This document shows positions 42,563 through 51,139 of a stretch of DNA of 64,000 nt, in pieces. The translations under genes were made by a program, and so were the position numbers. Position 1 is the first letter of the stretch; each line of letters starts with the position of its first letter. Source of the DNA: Bacillus cabrialesii. Its GTDB lineage: Bacteria > Bacillota > Bacilli > Bacillales > Bacillaceae. The DNA lies in the NCBI RefSeq assembly GCF_004124315.2, contig NZ_CP096889.1:3207001-3271000 (forward strand), in the 5' to 3' direction. The notes beneath the pieces are model-generated. The model did not search any database. It was not told the DNA's origin and worked only from the letters and a program-made list of their open reading frames with translations.

Positions 42563-42592
42563 ACGCCATAAGAAGTTTTTATGGCGTTTTTG
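42563..42592. terminator. Terminator of the YjcZ-like gene
   Basis: Stem ACGCCATAA/TTATGGCGT with 7-nt loop, followed by TTTTT on the plus strand. Confidence 0.8.
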
Positions 42593-42710
42593 CTGTGCGG
42601 TTAACTACTCTATCAGGCAAAGCTGAATCAGGGAATTTAAACAATTCGCTGCAAATTTCATCTTTAAAATGATCCACAACAGTGTTCACCTGAATATAAC
42701 TGCTTACCAC
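42579..42710 (-). pseudogene. Coding-like remnant upstream of the YjcZ terminator
   Basis: On the minus strand a 43-residue frame from GTG at 42710 (VVSSYIQVNTVVDHFKDEIC, then SELFKFPDSALPDRVVNRTA, KTP) has a protein-like residue mix. It has no ribosome binding site and its stop lies in the terminator arm of the neighbouring gene. Probably the 3' end of a lost gene; family not recognised. Confidence 0.3.
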
Positions 42711-42772
42711 AATGCTGCAGCTAGGACACCGTCGATTGATCTTCCGGCTGAGCTTCAAATATATTACAATAT

Positions 42773-42808
42773 AAAGGAAGCCCGGCTTTTAAAAGCCGGG
42801 CTTCCTTT
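42773..42808. terminator. Terminator of pucABCDE, 36-nt perfect palindrome
   Basis: AAAGGAAGCCCGGCTTTT is followed directly by its exact complement. The pucE stop codon and last codons lie inside it. The minus-strand side carries on into an AT-rich tract. Confidence 0.8.
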
Positions 42809-43310
42809 TCGCTCCGCTCAACTCTTCCCTTATCTTAAAAGCCGACCGCATAATCCCTCCATACCCGGTACATCGGCACAAATTCCCCGCCAGCCCTTCT
42901 TCTATGTCTTCATCAGACGGATGCGTTTTTTCCTCAAAGAGTGCTTTAAGCGCAATTATCATTCCTGGGGTGCAGTAGCCGCATTGGAAGCCGCCTTCCT
43001 CTAGGAAAGCGGTTTGGCAGATATCCAGCTCTTCTTTTTGGAGCCCCTCGATGGTTGTGATGAAGCAGCCGTCTGCTTGATAGGCCATCGTCATGCACGC
43101 ATTGGCCAGCCTTCCGTCGATCAGGATAGAGCATGCTCCGCAGCGGCCGATTCCGCAGGACACCTTTGTCCCGGTCAGCTGAAATTCCTTTCTAAGCAGA
43201 TCGCTCAGACGTGCCGTGGGAACGGCTGAAATCTCCCGCTCCTGCCCATTCACAGTCATTCGGAACTGTCCCTTTTTTACAGGAAATGATCCAGCTTCTT
43301 TTACGTCCAT
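42789..43310 (-). CDS. pucE: Xanthine dehydrogenase 2Fe-2S subunit PucE
   Basis: 173 residues. N-terminal ferredoxin-like 2Fe-2S domain with CGIGRCGACSILIDG (about 52-66) and a preceding polar segment, then the helical second cluster domain with QCGYCTPGM (near 112) and LCRCTGYGGI (near 147). Carries electrons from the Moco subunit PucD to the FAD subunit PucC. Its ATG lies 10 bp inside the end of pucD. Last gene of pucABCDE. Confidence 0.94.
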   Translation of the reverse strand: MDVKEAGSFPVKKGQFRMTVNGQEREISAVPTARLSDLLRKEFQLTGTKVSCGIGRCGACSILIDGRLANACMTMAYQADGCFITTIEGLQKEELDICQTAFLEEGGFQCGYCTPGMIIALKALFEEKTHPSDEDIEEGLAGNLCRCTGYGGIMRSAFKIREELSGAKRKPGF

Positions 43311-45538
43311 TGCTTCAGCCCCTTTCTGTCTATCGCTTCAAGCAGCTCCTCTCTTGAAATCGGCAGCTTGTTTATCCAGCATCCGACGGCATCGTGCACA
43401 GCCTTTACAACCGCCGGGGTGATGGCGATCGTTCCGATTTCGCCGACGCCGCGCGGGCCGTAGGAATCGCCTTCCATCAGCTCTTCTATTGCGGTCAGTT
43501 TCATATCGGGTACATCCTTCACACCGGGAATGATATACTGGTCGAGATTTTCCGCAGCGTAACGGCCGTCCGTCATTTTAGCTTCCTCCATCAGTGTGTA
43601 GCCGAGCGCCATGGCGGCCCCGCCTTCAATTTGGCCCCGATAGCCCTGCGCACTGACAACCGGTCCCGCCGCAATAGCATGCTCACAATCTATCACTTTG
43701 ACATCGCCTGTTAATAAATCAACCTCCACCTCAACAGCGGCCGCTCCAAATGAGTAGAGAAAATGTCCGCCGTCCACGGGATCAGGCGTTGTCGGAAAGT
43801 CAAATGCGGTTTCCTCTGCCAAAGGGCTTTTTTCAGCCAGCTCCTTATACGTCACCACAAGCTCCTTTGTATTTTGATCACACAAGCCTGCGGCGCCGAG
43901 AATAAGGTTTTCAGCTGAACAGCCGCTCCATTCTGCCGCCCGTTTTTTCAGCTGAGAAAGAAACGGCTTCTTCAAACGCTGGATTGCGTGCCACACCATG
44001 CTTGTGCCTCGGGATGCGGTGGAAGAGCCTGACTTCGGTACTTTTGCGGTATCCCCAATCACAATGGAAATATCCTCCGGGGCACAGCCCAGCTCCTCCA
44101 TGACAATATGTTCAATCGCCGCTAGAATTCCCTGTCCGCATTCTTCAAATCCGAACGAAGCTGTGATGTTGCCGTCACTTGAAAGAGACAAACGGCCTCC
44201 TGCCGCATCCATTCGGCCATACCCCAGCCCGCCGCCGTGCATCGTCATTGCCGCTCCCGTGCCTCTCCGCATATATCCGGAGTTCCGGCATTTTCTTGTG
44301 AGAATGGGAGATTCAGAAATGGCATTCAACACCTGCGCCGCTCCGTCAGTCGGTGCAATCCGATGCTCTAGCGGCCCTAAGTCATCCGGTTTTCTGATAT
44401 TTTTTCTTCTCAGATCCAGCGGGTCGATGCCGAGCATATCACTGAGGCGATCGAGATGGGTTTCGAGGGCAAATGTGATTTGATTGCCGCCAAAGCCCCG
44501 GAATTCTCCCGCCACCCCGTTGTTCGTAAACACAGATATCCCTTCCGTCCGGATGTTTGGAATGCGGTACGGGCCCGCGGCATGTTCGACAGAAAAGTCA
44601 AGAACGGCTGGTCCAAGCGTGGCGTAAGCGCCTGTGTCCGCCACAATTTTCACGTCATGAGCCAAAATCTTTCCTGTTTGATCAGCTCCCGTTTTTATCG
44701 CAATCTTCATCGGATGGCGCTTGATTCCAGAACGCACAGATTCCTTTCTCGTCTGATGAATTTTGACAGGCAGTCCGCATTTCAGGGCCAAAAGCGCGGC
44801 ATACGGCTGGATATTCAGCTCATCCTTTCCTCCGAACGAGCCGCCCATCGGACTCGACACAACTCTGATCTTTTCTTCAGGAATGCCAAAAATACGTGCA
44901 AGCTGAAAACGGTCTTTATAGCCATGCTGTGTTCCTGCATACATCGTAAAGCCCCCATCGTCTTCTGGAACGGCTACGCCTCCTTCCGTTTCCATATACG
45001 TATGCATCTGCCGCGGCAGCTCGTAGGTTTCTTCAAGGACTGTATCACAGACTTGAAACCCTTTTTCTATATCACCATGTGTAAAAAACGCGCGGTGCAG
45101 GATGTTCCCGTCCTCATGCAGTCTATGCGCGTCCGGCCGAAGCGCTTTTTCCGGTGAGTCAATGACCTCCAGCTCTTTATACTCAACATGTATCAGCTCC
45201 AGCGCCGCTTCCGCGATTTCCTCCGTTTCCGCAGCCACAGCGGCGATCGCATCCCCGACGTACCGCACCCTGTCCTCGCATAACACCGGCTGGTCAGGGA
45301 TGACAATGCCAAATCGATTTAATCCGGGAACGTCTTTATGAGTGACGACGGCCCTCACACCTTCCATTTCTTCAGCTTTCATGGTGCAAATCGACACGAT
45401 CTCCGCATGGGGATACGCGCTTCTCAGCACTTTGCCATACAGCATTCCGGGAAAGCTGAGATCGGTCATATATTTCAGATCCCCTGTGACCTTTCCTCTT
45501 CCATCCGGCCTTACTCTTGATGGTTTGTTGATGGTCAT
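43301..45538 (-). CDS. pucD: Xanthine dehydrogenase molybdopterin subunit PucD
   Basis: 745 residues; large catalytic subunit of the xanthine oxidase family. The N-terminal a/b-hammerhead domain includes YVGDAIAAVAAET; the Moco domains show GGSFGGKDELNIQPYAALLA near 225 and FRGFGGNQ near 350; the active-site glutamate region is PRGVGEIGT near 700. Oxidises hypoxanthine and xanthine to urate in the cytosol. No gap to pucC; overlaps pucE by 10 bp. Confidence 0.94.
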   Translation of the reverse strand: MTINKPSRVRPDGRGKVTGDLKYMTDLSFPGMLYGKVLRSAYPHAEIVSICTMKAEEMEGVRAVVTHKDVPGLNRFGIVIPDQPVLCEDRVRYVGDAIAAVAAETEEIAEAALELIHVEYKELEVIDSPEKALRPDAHRLHEDGNILHRAFFTHGDIEKGFQVCDTVLEETYELPRQMHTYMETEGGVAVPEDDGGFTMYAGTQHGYKDRFQLARIFGIPEEKIRVVSSPMGGSFGGKDELNIQPYAALLALKCGLPVKIHQTRKESVRSGIKRHPMKIAIKTGADQTGKILAHDVKIVADTGAYATLGPAVLDFSVEHAAGPYRIPNIRTEGISVFTNNGVAGEFRGFGGNQITFALETHLDRLSDMLGIDPLDLRRKNIRKPDDLGPLEHRIAPTDGAAQVLNAISESPILTRKCRNSGYMRRGTGAAMTMHGGGLGYGRMDAAGGRLSLSSDGNITASFGFEECGQGILAAIEHIVMEELGCAPEDISIVIGDTAKVPKSGSSTASRGTSMVWHAIQRLKKPFLSQLKKRAAEWSGCSAENLILGAAGLCDQNTKELVVTYKELAEKSPLAEETAFDFPTTPDPVDGGHFLYSFGAAAVEVEVDLLTGDVKVIDCEHAIAAGPVVSAQGYRGQIEGGAAMALGYTLMEEAKMTDGRYAAENLDQYIIPGVKDVPDMKLTAIEELMEGDSYGPRGVGEIGTIAITPAVVKAVHDAVGCWINKLPISREELLEAIDRKGLKQWT

Positions 45539-46372
45539 TTATTCCCCTCCCTCAGCCATCAGCTCTGCCATGATGACGTTGGCAGCGGCTTTTTTCCTGT
45601 ATGCCGCTGTCATAAAAGCGTCTGCGGAAAACGACAGCTCACGGACAAGCGTTTCGTACAGCTCGTGCGGCTTCCAGCTTGACGCCATCACTTTCGCTTC
45701 GCTTTCCTCTAATCTTTCCGGTGTGATATCGGCATGGCCAGCGGCGAGGCGAATGCAGCCGTCTTTCAAAAAACGTCCAGCCACAACAGCAACCGCTCCT
45801 GTAAAAGCCTGGCGCCTCCCAAGCTTGCGGTAAAACACACGCTCTCCCTCCGCACGCGGGATGATGACACGCGTAACGATCGCAGTTTCAAGGCCTGCAT
45901 CGACGAGCCAATCGCCTAGCGGCAGCCTGATCAGCTCCATTTGATACAGGATAAGCTCAGCATCAAGCACAAGCAAAAGCGGAATCAAATCGCCGATTTT
46001 ACTTGCTATGTTTCCGCCAATAGTGGCCCGGCTGCGGATTCCAGGTGCGGCGACAGCGGAAGCAGCATCGCTGAAACAGCCAAGCGCACTCTTGATCAGG
46101 GGGCTCTTTCTGCACTCATTCAGCGTTGTGAGCGCCCCGATCGATACGTGTGTGTCACTGGCGCTGATTCCTCTCATCTCGTCAATTCCTTCAAGACTGA
46201 CGAGATGCTGTTTCGGAAAAATCCCTTTGTCCCACTGAAGCTGAAGCAGTGTGCCGCCCGATGCGGCACACACATCCGGGGCATGTTGCTCCAAAAGCGA
46301 ATAGGCCTCATCGAGCGCTGCCGGCCTCCATAATTGAATATTCATCCTTGCTTTTGTCACTTGGCCGTTCAA
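45539..46372 (-). CDS. pucC: Xanthine dehydrogenase FAD subunit PucC
   Basis: 277 residues, FAD_binding_5/CO dehydrogenase flavoprotein type. FAD loops visible as AASGGTLLQLQWDKG near 36 and IRSRATIGGNIA near 110. Passes electrons to the physiological acceptor. TTG start, supported by GGAGGG seven bases upstream and by overlap with the pucB stop; an ATG nine codons on is the alternative. Confidence 0.92.
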   Translation of the reverse strand: MNGQVTKARMNIQLWRPAALDEAYSLLEQHAPDVCAASGGTLLQLQWDKGIFPKQHLVSLEGIDEMRGISASDTHVSIGALTTLNECRKSPLIKSALGCFSDAASAVAAPGIRSRATIGGNIASKIGDLIPLLLVLDAELILYQMELIRLPLGDWLVDAGLETAIVTRVIIPRAEGERVFYRKLGRRQAFTGAVAVVAGRFLKDGCIRLAAGHADITPERLEESEAKVMASSWKPHELYETLVRELSFSADAFMTAAYRKKAAANVIMAELMAEGGE

Positions 46373-46986
46373 ACCATCGCCCTCCTCACCATCTCGTATT
46401 CCTCCGGTGTATCAATATCGTTCAGCCCCGCACTTTCCTTCGCCTCCAAAACCGCTCCCGTCCCAAGCTGCCCGCTTTTCAGGAGCCTTCGAGCCCCCTC
46501 ATCTCCCTTTAACTCCTTTAAATAAGGAAAACAAGCCGATGAAAAATAGATTGGCGGGGTGAGCACACCTAAAAATGATGACACGGCAAATGACTCAGGC
46601 GCCATTGCCACAAGGGCATTGAGGTGATCGACAGAAAGCCGAGGCTGGTCGGCTAACAAAATGACAACGCCATCCGCTCCCATGCTTTCTGCTTTTCTCA
46701 TCCCGCTGCTGACTGAATGCCCTTGGCCTTTTTCTGCGTCTCGACAAACGTGCAGGCTCCAGCGTTTTCGAAAAAGCGGAGCGTGAAATAGCGCTCCCAT
46801 CCACTCAAGGGAAGCTCGCTCTGTTCTCTCGACAATCAGCACATGATCAAGGCGGGACAACAGAGCAGTTTTCAAGGAAAGCGATCCGATGGTTTCTCCT
46901 TTCAGCGGCAAAGCAAGCTTGTTTTGGCCCATTCTTTTGCTTTTGCCAGCAGCGAGAAACACGCCGATAATATAGGGGCTTCTCAT
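46369..46986 (-). CDS. pucB: PucB, MobA-like molybdenum cofactor nucleotidyltransferase
   Basis: 205 residues. Nucleotide-binding loop LAAGKSKRMGQNKLALPLKG at residue 11, followed by GADGVVILLADQP near 102. Probably makes molybdopterin cytosine dinucleotide for the dehydrogenase (MocA/MobA-like), inferred from family and operon. ATG overlaps the pucA stop (ATGA). Confidence 0.9.
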   Translation of the reverse strand: MRSPYIIGVFLAAGKSKRMGQNKLALPLKGETIGSLSLKTALLSRLDHVLIVERTERASLEWMGALFHAPLFRKRWSLHVCRDAEKGQGHSVSSGMRKAESMGADGVVILLADQPRLSVDHLNALVAMAPESFAVSSFLGVLTPPIYFSSACFPYLKELKGDEGARRLLKSGQLGTGAVLEAKESAGLNDIDTPEEYEMVRRAMV

Positions 46987-47975
46987 ACAACCGCCAGCCT
47001 TTTTCTTGTTTGAATGATTTCCGCGACAACGCTGACGGCAATTTCCTCGGGGCCTTCCGCACCGATTTTCAGCCCGACTGGACTGTAAAAGTGAGCCGGC
47101 GGCTGTTTTCCGTTCAACAGCCGCTTCGTGCGGTTTGCCGAACCCAACAGTCCGATATAATGTAAATTTTGAGAAAATAAAAAGTCGATGATTGCTTGAT
47201 CGTGCTGAAAATGGTGGGTTGCCACAACAGCTGCATCCTGCGGCAAAAATTGAAATTCGCTGAGCATTTGTTCCGGAAAAGCGGTGATCAGCCGATCCGC
47301 TTTTGGAAATAGAGAGGATGTGCAATAAGCGGGACGCCAATCTGTCACGATAACAGAAAACCCTGTATCTGCCGCCAAATTGGCAAGCGGCACAATATCT
47401 GGTCCCGCTCCGAACAGAATGAGACGTGGCTTCGGTTCAATTCGCTGAATAAACATGTTGGCTGATGGATCAAAATGCGGTAAATGAAGCGTAGAAACGG
47501 TACGTTGTATGTCTTGCAGAGGCGCGTCCGGCCAGTTCCCGAAATGCCCGTTCTCTGTCAGAAATAAAGAATGGGACGAGTCAATCTGCGTAACGGCTGT
47601 TACAGCTTTTCCTGAATGAAGGCAGTCTCTGACTCTTTCATAGTGCCGTCTTTTTTCCTGAGTGATTACTTCCGCATGAATATGAATCATGCCGTTGCAA
47701 CCGGCTCCCATGCCCCAGGAAAGATCGTCCTCCGCCCGCATATCATAAGAAATCAGCGCTGACGTCAGCTGATCACCCAGCTCACTGATTCTTTGAAATA
47801 AATCTTCTTCCACACATCCGCCGCTCAGCAAACCAATCCGTTCGCCATTTTTCTTAAATAGCATAGAGGCGCCTGCTTTTCGATACGCGGAGCCTTCTAC
47901 TTGAACAATTGTTGCCAGCACAGCCCCAGCCTGATCTTCCAGGAGCGAATCTAACATCATGTGCATATTTCCCAT
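46983..47975 (-). CDS. pucA: PucA, XdhC/CoxI-family maturation factor
   Basis: 330 residues. XdhC-CoxI domain at the N terminus (RKAGASMLFKKNGERIGLLSGGCVEEDL) and a C-terminal NAD-binding-like XdhC_C domain (LILFGAGPDIVPLANLAADTGF). Such proteins bind and sulfurate the molybdenum cofactor before insertion into xanthine dehydrogenase. ATG chosen behind AGAGGAGGA. First gene of pucABCDE. Confidence 0.92.
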   Translation of the reverse strand: MGNMHMMLDSLLEDQAGAVLATIVQVEGSAYRKAGASMLFKKNGERIGLLSGGCVEEDLFQRISELGDQLTSALISYDMRAEDDLSWGMGAGCNGMIHIHAEVITQEKRRHYERVRDCLHSGKAVTAVTQIDSSHSLFLTENGHFGNWPDAPLQDIQRTVSTLHLPHFDPSANMFIQRIEPKPRLILFGAGPDIVPLANLAADTGFSVIVTDWRPAYCTSSLFPKADRLITAFPEQMLSEFQFLPQDAAVVATHHFQHDQAIIDFLFSQNLHYIGLLGSANRTKRLLNGKQPPAHFYSPVGLKIGAEGPEEIAVSVVAEIIQTRKRLAVV

Positions 47976-48009
47976 GCTCGATCCTCCTCTCAAAAATCAC
48001 TGTAAAAAA

Positions 48010-48034
48010 CAACTATTTCTATAAAGAATAGTTG
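48010..48034. promoter_or_regulatory. Inverted repeat in the pucA leader
   Basis: CAACTATT and AATAGTTG flank a 9-nt spacer, 35-60 nt upstream of the pucA start. A poor PucR-box-like string (10 of 13) lies further up at 48103-48115. Role unknown; may be operator or leader hairpin. Confidence 0.35.
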
Positions 48035-48150
48035 ATGGAAGAAAAAATGACTCATGCTTTGTCAGAAAATGCAACACGGAGAAAGAGGATTTGTAAAAAG
48101 AGTCAACCGAAAAAAAATGTTTGGAGAAAAAGCGAAATCATATCACTAAA

Positions 48151-48180
48151 AAGAGCTTGCGGAGTTCCGCAAGCTTTTTT
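48151..48180 (-). terminator. Terminator of pucF-pucG
   Basis: Stem AGCTTGCGGA/TCCGCAAGCT with a two-base loop; the minus strand runs into CTTTTTAG. Confidence 0.82.
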
Positions 48181-49429
48181 ACACCGCCGCCTGACGGGCG
48201 GCGTTTTCATACACGTCAAGCGCCGCTTGGAGCGCTTTTCCCGCTTCAATCCCTGCGCCATGTCTGAGCAGCACAGCCTCTAACCCGGCAAGCACGAATA
48301 GCACGTTTTCTTTTCTGCAGCTGTAGCCCATCGTGCCGATTCTCCAGATCTTTCCCGCCAGCGGTCCGAATGAGCTGGCGATTTCAATGCCGAATTGCGC
48401 CAACAGCATATGGCGGACAGACTCGCCGTCAATGCCGCCAGGGATTTCTACACAGGTGACAACTGGCATTTTGCAGCTGTCATCTCCAAACAACTTCAGC
48501 CCCATCGCCTTAATCCCTGCCGTCAATGCGGTTTCATGATGACGATGCCGTTCTAAGCGGGCTTCAAGACCTTCTTCAAGCACCAGCCTGACACCTTCAC
48601 GCAAGGCATACAGCATTGTCGTCGCTTCTGTATGATGATTGAGCCGTCTTTCGCTCCAATAATCCTCAAGCTGGCTCAAATCAAAATAATTGCTTGTGAT
48701 CGGCCGGTTTCCTGAAAGCGTTGCCCTGTCTGCTTGTGTCGCAATCCCGCGCTCCACCTTTTTACGAGCCGCAATCACATCCGCCACCCGCTCATTATAT
48801 GTAATCGGCGCCATTCCCGACGGAACAGACAAGCATTTTTGCGTACCGCCGATGGCCGCGTCAATCTTCCAATCATCCACCTTTACCTCACAGCCCCCGA
48901 TCGTCGCGACTGCATCGACGATAAACAATGCATCCTGAGCGCGGCAGGCCTCGCCGATTGCTTTGAGCGGATGAATCCGCCCTGTCGATGTTTCTCCATG
49001 CACCATCGCCACAATTTTCGGCTTCACTTTTTTCATTTCCCGTATGATGTCCTCCGGGTCAAAAACCGTTCCCCACTCACATTCAAGCGTGTGAACATTC
49101 GCCCCGTACCGCTCTGCGATTTCAGTCAGCAAATAACCGAAGCGTCCGTAAATCGGAATGAACACATCATCTCCCGGCTCAATCACACTCGCCAGCACCG
49201 CTTCGATACCCGCCCGTGAAGTGCCGTCAATCGGGTATGCCCAACGGTTTTTCGTTTGAAACAGCTCTCGAAGCATATCCATCGTTTCATTCATGATATC
49301 TGTAAACGCCGGGTCAAATTGCCCGACAACCGGGGTGCTCATCACTCTTAATACACGCGGATCAACCTCAACAGGACCCGGCGTCATAATGGTTCTTAAC
49401 GGGGTGCATAATTCTTTTCTGCCTGACAC
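48179..49429 (-). CDS. pucG: (S)-ureidoglycine-glyoxylate aminotransferase PucG
   Basis: 416 residues, class V PLP aminotransferase. The PLP lysine is in GGTQKCLSVPSG near 193, and substrate and phosphate contacts lie in YPIDGTSRAG near 67. Converts (S)-ureidoglycine and glyoxylate to oxalurate and glycine in allantoin breakdown. Start: the GTG at 49429 is seven bases from AAAGGAGG, whereas the ATG two codons upstream (49435) touches it; the ATG remains possible. Six to twelve bases after pucF. Confidence 0.92.
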   Translation of the reverse strand: MSGRKELCTPLRTIMTPGPVEVDPRVLRVMSTPVVGQFDPAFTDIMNETMDMLRELFQTKNRWAYPIDGTSRAGIEAVLASVIEPGDDVFIPIYGRFGYLLTEIAERYGANVHTLECEWGTVFDPEDIIREMKKVKPKIVAMVHGETSTGRIHPLKAIGEACRAQDALFIVDAVATIGGCEVKVDDWKIDAAIGGTQKCLSVPSGMAPITYNERVADVIAARKKVERGIATQADRATLSGNRPITSNYFDLSQLEDYWSERRLNHHTEATTMLYALREGVRLVLEEGLEARLERHRHHETALTAGIKAMGLKLFGDDSCKMPVVTCVEIPGGIDGESVRHMLLAQFGIEIASSFGPLAGKIWRIGTMGYSCRKENVLFVLAGLEAVLLRHGAGIEAGKALQAALDVYENAARQAAV

Positions 49430-49445
49430 AGCCATTCCTCCTTTA

Positions 49446-50684
49446 TCAGTAAGCCAGTTTGTATAATAAATCAGCCAGTGCGCGGACGCCAGTCTCAAGC
49501 TGTCTGGCCGAGGTATATTCCTTCGGTGAGTGGCTGATGCCGCCTCGGCTTGGCACAAACAGCATACAAGCCGGATGGCGTCTTCCGATCATTTGCGCGT
49601 CATGCCCTGCTCCGCTCACCATTTCCTCGCAGCTGATGCCGTTTTCTGCCGCTGTTTCAAGAGCCGCAGCCTTCAGCCTTTCGTCCATCGGCACGGGCTC
49701 TATCCGCATATATTCATCAATATCGGCGCGAATTCCTTTTTGATGGCAAATGCGGTTGATCAAAGCAGCCATGTCTTCATGAAATTGCTCCAGCACGTGC
49801 TGATGCTGATGGCGAATATCGATTGAAAACTGCACGCGGCCCGGTATGACATTGGCTACATTGGGCTCTGCCGTTATTTTTCCGCATGTCAGACGGAGCT
49901 CATCCGGCTGCTCCTCCGCACGCAGCAGCAGTTCATGAATGATGCGGCTGCTGGCTGCAAGCGGGTCCTTACGCCATTTCATGGAGGTGGTTCCCGCATG
50001 ATTGCATTCCCCCTCCAGCGTGACGAGATATCGCCTCTGCCCCGCAATACTTGTCACAATGCCGAGATCCCGTCCTGACATTTCCAACGTCTGCCCCTGT
50101 TCAATATGAAGCTCAACAAAAGCGCTGATGTCTGTCCTATACGCTGGCTGGAACACGCCTTTGCCAAAACCGATCTCATACATCGCTGTTTGCAGAGAGA
50201 CGCCTGATTCATCGCTCGGTTCTGCTCCATCCTGAAGTGAAAAACCACCCGTCATATTCCCTGATCCCCAATAGGTCATTGGAAAACGGCTGCCCTCCTC
50301 CTCACACAAGGAGACCGCTTCGAGTGTTTTTTTCGGTGCTCCGTACGTTTCTTTAAGCTGCTTAATCGCAAGCATTGCCGCCAGCACGCCATAGGCGCCG
50401 TCATACTTTCCCCCATTGATGACAGTATCAATATGTGAACCGGTTACAATCACTTCATCCGGAGACTGTGTGCCCGAAAGCCTTCCAAAAACATTGCCGA
50501 CATCGTCGAACCTTGTTTCAAGCCCGAATGAAGACATTTCCGTCTTTACTGCGAGCTGCGCGTCCATCCACTCTTTTGTGTACAAAAGCCTCGTTACGCC
50601 GCCGTCCGCAGATGCGCCGTATTGGGCGAGCCATTCAATATAATCTGCGATGCTGTTTTTGACTGAAAGCTTTTGCTTTTCCAT
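49446..50684 (-). CDS. pucF: Allantoate amidohydrolase PucF
   Basis: 412 residues, M20 peptidase/amidohydrolase family. Metal ligands in TGSHIDTVINGGKYDG near 81, SLCEEEGSRFP near 125, HIEQGQ near 190, and a late histidine in GGISHSP near 380. Releases ammonia and CO2 from allantoate, giving ureidoglycine for PucG. ATG behind GGGGGAG. Promoter region carries a near-match PucR box. Confidence 0.94.
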   Translation of the reverse strand: MEKQKLSVKNSIADYIEWLAQYGASADGGVTRLLYTKEWMDAQLAVKTEMSSFGLETRFDDVGNVFGRLSGTQSPDEVIVTGSHIDTVINGGKYDGAYGVLAAMLAIKQLKETYGAPKKTLEAVSLCEEEGSRFPMTYWGSGNMTGGFSLQDGAEPSDESGVSLQTAMYEIGFGKGVFQPAYRTDISAFVELHIEQGQTLEMSGRDLGIVTSIAGQRRYLVTLEGECNHAGTTSMKWRKDPLAASSRIIHELLLRAEEQPDELRLTCGKITAEPNVANVIPGRVQFSIDIRHQHQHVLEQFHEDMAALINRICHQKGIRADIDEYMRIEPVPMDERLKAAALETAAENGISCEEMVSGAGHDAQMIGRRHPACMLFVPSRGGISHSPKEYTSARQLETGVRALADLLYKLAY

Positions 50685-50752
50685 GTACTCCCCCCTCTGG
50701 CCGTTATGGTGACTTCATTATAGAAGGAGGGGCATGATAGTTCATTGGCAGA

Positions 50753-50765
50753 TTAACCAAAAAAA
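50753..50765. promoter_or_regulatory. PucR box upstream of pucF
   Basis: On the minus strand TTTTTTTGGTTAA matches 12 of 13 positions of WWWCNTTGGTTAA; it lies about 70-80 nt before the pucF start. Confidence 0.6.
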
Positions 50766-50868
50766 CGTTTATTTTTTGGTCACAATATCTATCCAGCGAC
50801 CATCCTCTCCTGCCTCTCAGTTTTTTTCATATAAAGTCAAAAGAAAACACAATAAGGAAGAGAGCCAT

Positions 50869-51045
50869 ATGTTAAAGAAAGGGGCAAAACACCTTTCATA
50901 TGTACAAGCTAAGTTTGCGGGATAAGCGATGTCCGCGGAACAGATTAAAACAGAAATATTAGCAGCTTGCCACATACCAGCTGGAGCATAAACGGGGCCA
51001 AAAGATATTGAAACAGCGGATTTCCCCCTCCTCCAAAGGAACTAA
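50869..51045 (+). pseudogene. Short decayed coding frame before bsn
   Basis: From an ATG behind AAGGAAGAGAG a single frame reads MLKKGAKHLSYVQAKFAG, TAA, then an ATG five bases on, MSAEQIKTEILAACHIPAGA, TAA, then TGPKDIETADFPLLQRN and a third TAA near 51045. All three pieces share one phase, which suggests one short gene broken by two stops, or a row of mini-ORFs. I do not recognise the protein. The rest of this 455-bp gap holds the pucF control region on the left and the bsn leader on the right. Confidence 0.35.
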
Positions 51046-51139
51046 TTTACAATTTTAATGAAAAATATACAAAATGACACTTCTATCCTTTATTTCATTT
51101 TTAGATAATAGACATGATCTGATAAAAGGAGGGCAAGTG

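Noticed and set aside
42669..43004. 111-codon plus-strand frame over the pucE end
   Set aside because: It reads antisense through a well-supported 2Fe-2S subunit gene and its terminator palindrome; no initiation signal.
44456..45157. 233-codon plus-strand frame antisense to pucD
   Set aside because: PucD is fully supported by cofactor motifs; the antisense frame has no ribosome binding site or recognisable domain.
46987..47340. Long N-terminal extension of pucB
   Set aside because: The extension is a different frame of pucA; the ATGA overlap and family length fix the pucB start at 46986.
48032..48283. 83-codon plus-strand frame between pucA and pucG
   Set aside because: Runs through the pucG terminator and antisense into the pucG C terminus; very basic random-like composition and no ribosome binding site.
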